DNA of 35,248 bases from Candidatus Tyrphobacter aquilonaris (GTDB lineage: Bacteria > Vulcanimicrobiota > Vulcanimicrobiia > Vulcanimicrobiales > Vulcanimicrobiaceae), in the NCBI GenBank assembly GCA_003133745.1, contig PKZD01000068.1:1-35248 (forward strand), read 5' to 3'. Of the stretch, positions 8,669 through 14,829 are shown piece by piece (position 1 is the stretch's first letter; each line of letters starts with the position of its first letter). The position numbers were made by a program, and so were the translations under genes. The notes under the pieces were generated by a model that worked only from the letters and a program-made list of their open reading frames with translations, did no database searches and was not told the DNA's origin.

Positions 8669-9577
8669 ATGGAGTCGTACCCGCGCGATCTCGTCGGCTA
8701 CGGTGCGCATCCGCCGAACCCGAAGTGGCCCGGCGGCGCTCGCATCGCCGTGCAGATCGTGATGAACTACGAAGAAGGCTCGGAGTACTCCATTCCCGAC
8801 GGTGACGGTTTCTCGGAGACGTACCTCACGGAGGTCCCCGGCGCATCGCTCGGCCCGGGGAAGCGCGACCTCATCGTCGAGTCGATCTACGAGTACGGCA
8901 GCCGAGCCGGATTCTGGCGCCTCATGCGCCTCTTTGCCGAGCGCGATTTGAAGGTGACCGTCTTCGGCGCCGCGCTCGCGCTCGAGCGCAATCCGCAGGC
9001 TGCGCGCGCCATTCGTGATGCCGGGCACGAGGTCTGCTCGCACGGCTGGCGCTGGATCGGCTTCCAAGAGATGAGCGAGGACGAGGAGCGCGAGCAGATG
9101 CGCCGCGCGGTGGCGTCGATCGAGCAAACGATCGGCGAACGCCCGTACGGCTGGTACTGCCGCTACGCCCCGAGCGTCAACACGCGACGCCTCGTCGTGG
9201 AGGAGGGCGGCTTTCTCTACGATTCCGACGCATACGACGACGATCTTCCGCATTGGGTGCGCGTTACCGGAAAGCCGCATCTCGTCATTCCCTACACGCT
9301 CGACGTGAACGACATGAAGTTCTCCGTCGCGCCCGGTTTCTCGGCGCCGTCGGGATACTTTGAATACCTACGCGACGCCTTCGACGTGCTCTATCGCGAA
9401 GGAAAGACGCAACCGAAGATGCTGTCGGTCGGTCTGCACGCGCGCCTCGCGGGGCGCCCCGGCCGGGCCGCGGCACTCGAGCGTTTCCTCGACCACGTGC
9501 TCGCGCACGAGGACGTCTGGATCTGCCGTCGCGTCGACATCGCACGGCACTGGATCGCGGAGCATCCACCGCAATGA
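8669..9577 (+). CDS. puuE: Allantoinase, polysaccharide-deacetylase fold (PuuE type)
   Basis: A 302-residue protein of the NodB/polysaccharide deacetylase superfamily, closest by motif to PuuE: it begins YPRDLVGYGAHPPNPKWPGG, with VNYEEGSE-like MNYEEGSEYS, then EVCSHGWRWI and the middle block YGWYCRYAPSVNTRRL. PuuE opens the hydantoin ring of allantoin to give allantoate without the metal centre of amidohydrolase-type allantoinases. The start is ATG 8669, 44 bases after the upstream small gene. The stop overlaps the next gene by four bases (ATGA), so the M20 hydrolase that should act on allantoate is translationally coupled. The urate-to-allantoin enzymes are encoded nearby on the opposite strand. 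Cytoplasmic. Confidence 0.92.
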   Translation: MESYPRDLVGYGAHPPNPKWPGGARIAVQIVMNYEEGSEYSIPDGDGFSETYLTEVPGASLGPGKRDLIVESIYEYGSRAGFWRLMRLFAERDLKVTVFGAALALERNPQAARAIRDAGHEVCSHGWRWIGFQEMSEDEEREQMRRAVASIEQTIGERPYGWYCRYAPSVNTRRLVVEEGGFLYDSDAYDDDLPHWVRVTGKPHLVIPYTLDVNDMKFSVAPGFSAPSGYFEYLRDAFDVLYREGKTQPKMLSVGLHARLAGRPGRAAALERFLDHVLAHEDVWICRRVDIARHWIAEHPPQ

Positions 9578-10794
9578 GCGCCGTCAACGAACGGCTCGCG
9601 GAGCTGGCAGAACTCGGCCGCCACGAAAACGGCATCGATCGCGCGCTCGGAACGCCGCAGGAGCGTGCCGCGCGGGAGCGCTTCGCGGCGTGGGCGCGCG
9701 CGCGAAACTACGCGCTCACGCAGGATCGCGTCGGCAATCTCTTTGCACGCCGCGCGGGAACGCGCGAGGGTGCGCGGCCGATCCTCGTCGGTTCGCATCT
9801 CGACACCGTGCCGACCGGCGGCGCCTACGACGGCGCATACGGCGTCGTCGCCGCGATCTGCGCGCTTGAAGCGCTCGACGAGCGTAATGCCGCGACCGAG
9901 CATCCCGTCGATGCGGTCGCCTGGGTCGGAGAGGAGGGTGGCCGCTTCCTGCTCGGATGCCTGGGGAGTTCCGTCTTCACGGGCGCGCACGATGTGGAGC
10001 GCGCGCTCTCGCTCCAGGATTCGGAGGGCGTCACGCTCCGCGACGCGCTCGCTTCGCCGGAGGGCGGATTGCTCGACGGCGTTCCCATGCGCGAAGAGAT
10101 GCGCGTAGCGGCGTACGTCGAGCTGCACGTCGAGCAGGGCCCGGTGCTCGAACGCGAAGCCGTCCCGCTCGGCGTCGTCACGGCGATTGCGGGACAGCGG
10201 CGCTACCGTGTCGTCATCGACGGCACGAGCGGTCACGCGGGAACGGTGCCGATGGCGCGGCGCGGCGACGCGCTCTGCGCCGCGGCGGAACTCATCCTCG
10301 CGGTCGAGCGCGCAGCGATCGTCGCAGGCGAGAGCGTCGCGACCGTCGGGCGGCTCGTCGTCGAGCCCAACGGCACGAACGTCATCCCGGCGCGCACGAC
10401 CTTCTCCGTCGACATTCGCTCGCCGCACGACGATCGCATCGAAGCCGTCGAAAAGGCGTTGCGCGAAGCGGCAACCGAGGCGCAAGCACGCCGTCGCGTG
10501 AACACGTCGGTCGAGCGGCTCGAATCACGCGCGCCCGCGCCGATGGATCCGAAGCTACGCGCGACGCTCCACAAAGCGGTCGCCGCACTCGATCTCAAAG
10601 CGATCGACGTTCCGAGCGGCGCGGGTCACGACGCGATGTGTCTCTCCCGCATCGCACCGACTGCGATGCTCTTCGTGCCGTCGATCGGCGGACGCAGTCA
10701 CGTCGCCGAGGAGGAAACCTCGCCCGAGGACCTCGAGACCGGCGTCACGGCGCTCGTCGCGTCGATCATCGAAGTCGACAAGTTCGTCATCTAG
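9574..10794 (+). CDS. M20 amidohydrolase, probable allantoate amidohydrolase (or N-carbamoyl amino acid hydrolase)
   Basis: A 406-residue peptidase-M20/AllC-type zinc hydrolase. Metal-site motifs are visible: GSHLDTVPTGGAYDGAYG (H75 and D86), WVGEEGGRF (E120/E121), ELHVEQGP, and the C-terminal SIGGRSHVAEEET; GAGHDA is the usual late active-site block. The family includes allantoate amidohydrolase (allantoate to ureidoglycine, CO2 and ammonia), ureidoglycolate amidohydrolase and beta-ureidopropionase/N-carbamoylases. Four-base coupling to the allantoinase gene favours allantoate. A stem-loop follows 15 bases after the stop. Specificity cannot be settled from motifs alone. Confidence 0.85.
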   Translation: MSAVNERLAELAELGRHENGIDRALGTPQERAARERFAAWARARNYALTQDRVGNLFARRAGTREGARPILVGSHLDTVPTGGAYDGAYGVVAAICALEALDERNAATEHPVDAVAWVGEEGGRFLLGCLGSSVFTGAHDVERALSLQDSEGVTLRDALASPEGGLLDGVPMREEMRVAAYVELHVEQGPVLEREAVPLGVVTAIAGQRRYRVVIDGTSGHAGTVPMARRGDALCAAAELILAVERAAIVAGESVATVGRLVVEPNGTNVIPARTTFSVDIRSPHDDRIEAVEKALREAATEAQARRRVNTSVERLESRAPAPMDPKLRATLHKAVAALDLKAIDVPSGAGHDAMCLSRIAPTAMLFVPSIGGRSHVAEEETSPEDLETGVTALVASIIEVDKFVI

Positions 10795-10809
10795 CGCGGC
10801 TCCCTAATG

Positions 10810-10843
10810 GTGGAGGACGACGGCCAGCATCGTCGTCACCCAC
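10810..10843 (+). other. Long imperfect hairpin after the M20 hydrolase gene
   Basis: GACGACG (10816-10822) pairs with CGTCGTC (10831-10837) around an 8-base loop. GTGG (10810-10813) pairs with CCAC (10840-10843) beyond a small internal loop, giving at least eleven pairs. No T run follows, so it is not a standard intrinsic terminator. It could protect the 3' end of the puuE-M20 message, or reduce read-through into the gene at 10909. Confidence 0.45.
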
Positions 10844-10908
10844 GTGCCGACGACCTTGGGACTCCGTGCGGCGGGGAAAGTCAGGCGATTCGTTGTATTC
10901 GCGGGCGC

Positions 10909-11286
10909 ATGCGTTTCTTTATCTGCGGCTCCGCGTTGCGCGGTCAACCCGACCATCAGAACCTCGGCGACGCGCGGTTTATTTCCGAAACGAAAACGGC
11001 GCCGAAGTACCGGCTGCATGCGGTCAAGAACGGCTGGCATCCGGGCATCTACGAGGTCCCGGACGATGGAATTTCCATCCCCGGCGAACTCTACGAACTC
11101 ACCGACGAGCAGTACCGGCATTTGCTCGCAGGCGAGCCGCCGGATATGTACGAGGCGCAGATCGAACTCGACGACGGATCGCGCGTTTCAGCGATGCTCT
11201 ATCCGCGCGCGCTCATCGAGCGCGACAGCGAGCCCGACATCTCGCACGTCGGAGGTTGGGCGGCGTTCAAAGCTCAATCCTTGTAG
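10909..11286 (+). CDS. Stand-alone allophanate hydrolase C-terminal-domain protein (gamma-glutamylcyclotransferase-like fold)
   Basis: A 125-residue protein from ATG 10909, where the conserved part begins (MRFFICGSALRGQP). It has the blocks TAPKYRLHAV, HPGIYEV, ISIPGELYEL and GGWAAFKA that match the C-terminal domain of allophanate hydrolases such as AtzF. The amidase domain that performs catalysis in those enzymes is absent. In full-length enzymes the C-domain is thought to process the product of the amidase half. Free-standing versions occur in bacteria, usually annotated 'allophanate hydrolase-related' or as gamma-glutamylcyclotransferase-like. Placement after allantoinase and a putative allantoate hydrolase suggests an action on a ureido or carbamoyl intermediate of purine breakdown, which is inference. 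It is convergent with the HIU hydrolase gene, 7 bases away. Confidence 0.75.
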   Translation: MRFFICGSALRGQPDHQNLGDARFISETKTAPKYRLHAVKNGWHPGIYEVPDDGISIPGELYELTDEQYRHLLAGEPPDMYEAQIELDDGSRVSAMLYPRALIERDSEPDISHVGGWAAFKAQSL

Positions 11287-11293
11287 CCTTTAG

Positions 11294-11626
11294 TCAGCTG
11301 CCGCGATAGGTGGAGTAGCCCCACGGTGAGAGCAGCAGCGGCACGTGATAGCGCGCGGCGGCGTCCTCGATGCGGAAACGCACGGGGACGTCGTCGAAAA
11401 AACACTCCATGTCTTGCTGCGCGTAGTATGTTCCCGCGCTGAAGACGATTTCGTAGATGCCCTCCGCAAGATTGCCGCCGAAGGGCGCGGCGACGCGTCC
11501 GTCGCCGTCCGTTTGTCCGGAGGCGAGCTTCGAACGAGCATCGCCGTCGATCTTGAAGAGCGTGATATCCACGCCCGCGGCGGGACATCCGCGAGCGAGA
11601 TCGAGTACGTGCGTTGAGAGCGGCAT
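11294..11626 (-). CDS. uraH: 5-Hydroxyisourate hydrolase (transthyretin-like)
   Basis: A 110-residue transthyretin-related protein. The start at 11626 (MPLSTHVLDL) is chosen because the family opens with 'LSTHVLD-x-x-x-G-x-PA'. The C-terminus YHVPLLLSPWGYSTYRGS is the hallmark Y-R-G-S ending. The enzyme hydrolyses 5-hydroxyisourate, the product of urate oxidase, to OHCU. AAGGAG lies 10 bases upstream, within the end of the urate oxidase gene, and the junction is TAATG (one-base overlap). This makes it the third gene of the operon uraD-puuD-uraH. The product lacks a signal peptide and should be cytoplasmic. Confidence 0.95.
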   Translation of the reverse strand: MPLSTHVLDLARGCPAAGVDITLFKIDGDARSKLASGQTDGDGRVAAPFGGNLAEGIYEIVFSAGTYYAQQDMECFFDDVPVRFRIEDAAARYHVPLLLSPWGYSTYRGS

Positions 11627-12819
11627 TATATCTTGGCTCCTTGCGCGATCCACGCGCCTATTTCATCGCGCTCGGATTGCGTCATATTCGTGATGTTGCC
11701 GAGCGGCATCGCCCGCGTCTCGACGGCTTCTTGTTCGATGCGCGAGGCGTTTCCCTGAATGTTCGATGGCGTGTCGAGCAACACGCCGTCGGGGGCGGCC
11801 GAAAAGCTGGCTTCTACCGGATGCGCGGCATGGCAGACCGCACAGCGTTGCGCGAAGACCGGCGCGACCCGCGCGAAGGAGACTTGCGACGTCGATGCGG
11901 ATGAGTGCGGCACGACGGCGAAGGCCGCGCCGGCGACGATCGCGAGCGCCGCGATTGGGAGCGCCCATACGAGGCGTCTGCCGTGCTTCTCGTGCGTAAG
12001 GATGAAGAAGTAACGCACGAGCACGCCTGCGAGCCCGAGTGCGACGAGGACAAGCCAAGAGTACCGGCTCTCGTATGTCATCGGGTAGTGTCCGCTGATC
12101 ATCGTGAAGAGCACGGGCAGCGTGAAGTACGTGTTGTGCACGGAGCGCGTCTTCCCGAGCATGCCGGGTCGCGGGTCGGGCTGCTGCCCGGCGCGAATCT
12201 GCGCGACCATCTTCTTCTGCCCCGGGATGATGACGTGCGCGACGTTCGCGACCATGATCGTGCCGATGATCGCCCCGACGTGCAAGTACGCGGCCTGCGC
12301 TTTGAAGACGTGCGAGAGCCCCCACGCCATCAGCGCGAGAAAGACGAAGACGGCGACGCCGAGCGCGTACGGCCGGCGCTCGAGCAGTTTACAGAGCGTA
12401 TCGTAGACGACCCAGCCGACGACGAGCGAGGCGATGCTGATCGCGATCGCCTCCGGCGGCGTCAGCTTCATGACACTGGGATCGATGAGAAAGGTCGAGG
12501 CACCGACCCAGTAGACGAGCGCGAGGAGCGCGATGCCGGAGAGCCACGTCGAATAGGCTTCCCATTTGAACCAGTGCAAGTCTTGCGTGAGCGGCTCGCC
12601 GATCGGCCCCGTCGCGTATTTCTGATTGTGGTAGAAGCCGCCGCCGTGCACCGCCCACAACTCACCTAAGACGCCGCGCCCGTCGTCCTGCGCAGGTCGC
12701 GTCAAGTTGTTGTCGAGCCAGACGAAGTAGAACGACGCGCCGATCCACATGATGCCGGCGACGAAGTGCACCCAGCGCACGACGAGGTTCAGCCATTCGA
12801 GCGCGTAGGCGCCATTCAC
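11626..12819 (-). CDS. puuD: Membrane urate oxidase (PuuD type) with C-terminal cytochrome c domain
   Basis: A 397-residue protein. Roughly the first 300 residues hold about eight membrane segments and the PuuD block IMWIGASFYFVWLDNNL, followed by GGGFYHNQKY. The C-terminal ~90 residues form a mono-haem cytochrome c domain with C326-AVC-H330 and a probable axial methionine at 371 (RAMPLGN). PuuD enzymes oxidise urate to 5-hydroxyisourate at the membrane and pass electrons through the cytochrome to the respiratory chain, so no hydrogen peroxide is made, unlike cofactor-free uricase. The start overlaps uraD by four bases (ATGA-type). It fills the urate-oxidising step between the xanthine dehydrogenase and HIU hydrolase. 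Confidence 0.95.
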   Translation of the reverse strand: MNGAYALEWLNLVVRWVHFVAGIMWIGASFYFVWLDNNLTRPAQDDGRGVLGELWAVHGGGFYHNQKYATGPIGEPLTQDLHWFKWEAYSTWLSGIALLALVYWVGASTFLIDPSVMKLTPPEAIAISIASLVVGWVVYDTLCKLLERRPYALGVAVFVFLALMAWGLSHVFKAQAAYLHVGAIIGTIMVANVAHVIIPGQKKMVAQIRAGQQPDPRPGMLGKTRSVHNTYFTLPVLFTMISGHYPMTYESRYSWLVLVALGLAGVLVRYFFILTHEKHGRRLVWALPIAALAIVAGAAFAVVPHSSASTSQVSFARVAPVFAQRCAVCHAAHPVEASFSAAPDGVLLDTPSNIQGNASRIEQEAVETRAMPLGNITNMTQSERDEIGAWIAQGAKI

Positions 12820-13322
12820 GCCGGCACCGCATCGCGCAGGCGTAGGCGCGCGATTTTTCCGATTTCACCGAGCGCGGTTTCGATCTCCGTAGCGCGATCG
12901 TTGCGCAGGCGGCGTTCGAGTGCGGCGAGGATCGAGGCCTTCGTCTGCTCCCGCGCGCAGATGACGAACGGAAAATCGAAGCGCCCCCGATACGCGGCGT
13001 TGAGTTCGTCGAAGCGCGCGATCTCTTGCGGCGCCAAGCGGTCGAGGCCGGCCGCCGCCTGCTCCTGCGACGACGCGGCGGTGAGCCGCCCTTCGCGCGC
13101 GACCCGTCCGGCGAGATCGGGGTGTGCTGCGATGAGCGCGACACGCCGCTCCTCCGGTGCCGCGGCGATCGCATCGAGCATTGCCGCGTGCAGCGCCTCC
13201 ATATCGGTGAAGGGGCGCCGCTCCCACGCCTTTTCGGCGATCCACGGCGAGTTCTCGAAAGTGAAGCCGACCGCCGCGACGAAAGCCGCGCGGTCGGCGG
13301 CGTTGAGCTGCTCGATCGTCAT
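12816..13322 (-). CDS. uraD: OHCU decarboxylase
   Basis: A 168-residue 2-oxo-4-hydroxy-4-carboxy-5-ureidoimidazoline decarboxylase. Catalytic H67 lies in AAHPDLAGR, and the late block LNAAYRGRFDFPFVICA is typical. It opens with FVAAVGFTFENSPWIAEKAW, matching the family's 'F-E-x-S-P-W' motif. The enzyme decarboxylates OHCU to S-allantoin, the substrate of PuuE encoded on the opposite strand. It is first in the minus-strand operon. Its ATG at 13322 faces the deaminase start at 13348 with only 25 bases between, so its promoter must overlap that gene. The SD (AGAAGAAG-like) is weak. Confidence 0.95.
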   Translation of the reverse strand: MTIEQLNAADRAAFVAAVGFTFENSPWIAEKAWERRPFTDMEALHAAMLDAIAAAPEERRVALIAAHPDLAGRVAREGRLTAASSQEQAAAGLDRLAPQEIARFDELNAAYRGRFDFPFVICAREQTKASILAALERRLRNDRATEIETALGEIGKIARLRLRDAVPA

Positions 13323-13347
13323 CTTCTTCTAGGAGAATCTTCGCTCG

Positions 13348-14712
13348 ATGGGCACGCTCCTTCTCCGGCACGCCGCGCTGCTCGCGACCTTCGACGACGC
13401 CGATCGTACGATCGAGGATGGCGCGCTCTTTGCGCGCGACGGCGTCGTGGAGCAGGTCGGCCCGACGGCGGCGCTGCCGAGCGAGGCGGACGAGGTCGTC
13501 GACGCGAGCGCGATGGTCGTGCTGCCGGGCCTCGTCTGCACGCACCATCATTTCTACCAGACGCTGACGCGAAACATCCCTGCCGCGCAGAATGCCGAAC
13601 TCTTCGACTGGCTCGTCACGCACTATCCGATCTGGGCACGGCTCGATGCCGAGATGATTCGCACGAGCACGGGGATTGCAATTGCCGAACTCATGCTCTC
13701 CGGCTGTACGACGGCAGCAGATCACGGATACATCTGGCCGAACGGCGCGCGGGTCGACGACGAGATCGCGGTCGCGCGCGAGATGGGTTTTCGCTTCCAC
13801 GCCTCGCGCGGTTCGATGTCGATCGGGCGTTCGCGCGGAGGGCTGCCTCCCGACGATGTCGTCGAAGACGAAGCCGCGATTCTCGCGGATTGCGCGCGTG
13901 TCGTCGACGCCTATCACGACGCGTCGCGATACGCGATGACGCGGATCGTCATCGCGCCGTGCTCGCCCTTCTCCGTTTCTCCGGAACTGATGCGCGAGAG
14001 TGCGGATTTCGCGCGTCGGCGCGGCTTGACGCTCCATACGCACCTCTGCGAGACCGTCGACGAGGAGCGTGACTGCGCAGAGCGCTACGGAAAACGCCCC
14101 GTGGAGTTCGCGGAGTCCGTCGGTTGGAGCGGCAAAGATGTTTGGTTCGCGCATGCGATCCACATGAGCGGCGACGAAATCCGACGGCTCGGCGAAAGCA
14201 AGACCGGCGTCGCGCACTGCCCGACGTCCAACATGCGCCTCGGCTCAGGCGTCGCGCCGCTGCGCGCTCAGATGGAGAGCGGGATGCGCGTCGGCCTCGG
14301 CGTCGACGGTTCGGCGTCGAACGACGGCTCTTCCATGCTCGACGAAGCGCGCCACGCGATGTTGCTCCAACGCGTCGGGCGCGCGCTGCTCCCGCAGCAA
14401 GGCGTGATGCTGACCGCGCGGGAAGCGCTGCGCCTGGCGACGCGCGGCGGCGCCTCCGTGCTCGGGCGCGACGACATCGGCGCGCTCGCGCCCAAGATGG
14501 CTGCGGATTTCATCGGCGTGCGCGTCGATGCCCTGGAGAACGCTGGGGGTGCCGTGCACGACCCGCTCGCATCCCTGCTCTTCTGCCGCGTTCCCCGCGT
14601 GGATCTCACCGTTGTCGCGGGCAAAGTTACGGTGCGCGATTCGCAGTTGGTGGGAGTCGATGTTGCAGCGCTTGTGGCAAAGCACAATGCGTTCGCGCGC
14701 CGCCTACAATAG
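13348..14712 (+). CDS. 8-Oxoguanine deaminase-type amidohydrolase (guanine deaminase function possible)
   Basis: A 454-residue metal-dependent amidohydrolase of the AtzB/TrzN-SsnA group. Metal ligands are visible in CTHHHFYQTLTR, LHTHLCET, AHAIHMSG and GVDGSASND. The blocks NIPAAQNAELFDWL and RFHASRGSMSIG strongly resemble the 8-oxoguanine deaminase of Pseudomonas as I recall it. The enzyme would convert 8-oxoguanine directly to urate; a guanine-to-xanthine activity would also fit. Either feeds the urate pathway encoded next to it. AGGAGA lies about 11 bases before ATG 13348. It is divergent from uraD and convergent with the xanthine dehydrogenase operon. Confidence 0.88.
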   Translation: MGTLLLRHAALLATFDDADRTIEDGALFARDGVVEQVGPTAALPSEADEVVDASAMVVLPGLVCTHHHFYQTLTRNIPAAQNAELFDWLVTHYPIWARLDAEMIRTSTGIAIAELMLSGCTTAADHGYIWPNGARVDDEIAVAREMGFRFHASRGSMSIGRSRGGLPPDDVVEDEAAILADCARVVDAYHDASRYAMTRIVIAPCSPFSVSPELMRESADFARRRGLTLHTHLCETVDEERDCAERYGKRPVEFAESVGWSGKDVWFAHAIHMSGDEIRRLGESKTGVAHCPTSNMRLGSGVAPLRAQMESGMRVGLGVDGSASNDGSSMLDEARHAMLLQRVGRALLPQQGVMLTAREALRLATRGGASVLGRDDIGALAPKMAADFIGVRVDALENAGGAVHDPLASLLFCRVPRVDLTVVAGKVTVRDSQLVGVDVAALVAKHNAFARRLQ

Positions 14713-14717
14713 GGCTA

Positions 14718-14829
14718 AGTCGAAAGCAGGCTGTCCAGCCGAGCGTTGATGCTCCTTCGTCCTTCGACAAGCTCAGGATGACAATGGGGAGGTCAGGATA
14801 ACACCTTAGGGCCTTTGCTCAGGATGACA
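14718..14829 (+). repeat. Interspersed repeat element, copy A (hairpin plus CAGGATGACA units)
   Basis: The element fills the gap between two convergent genes. In order it has AAGCAGGC (14724-14731) opening a small hairpin (GGCT 14729-14732 with AGCC 14737-14740), then a 26-base core at 14759-14784 identical to 25061-25086, then a degenerate unit (TCAGGATAACA, 14793-14803), then a further CTCAGGATGACA at 14818-14829. GGGGAGG follows the first unit. The last unit forms the final two codons and stop of the minus-strand xanthine dehydrogenase subunit. Similar 'GTCATCCTGAGC...TCGAAGG' sequences are familiar to me as dispersed intergenic repeats in many bacterial genomes; their function is unknown. 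Confidence 0.75.

Noticed and set aside
10804-11121. Minus-strand open frame opposite the gene at 10909
   Set aside because: It has no recognisable motif and no SD, and it overlaps a plus-strand protein with strong family blocks.
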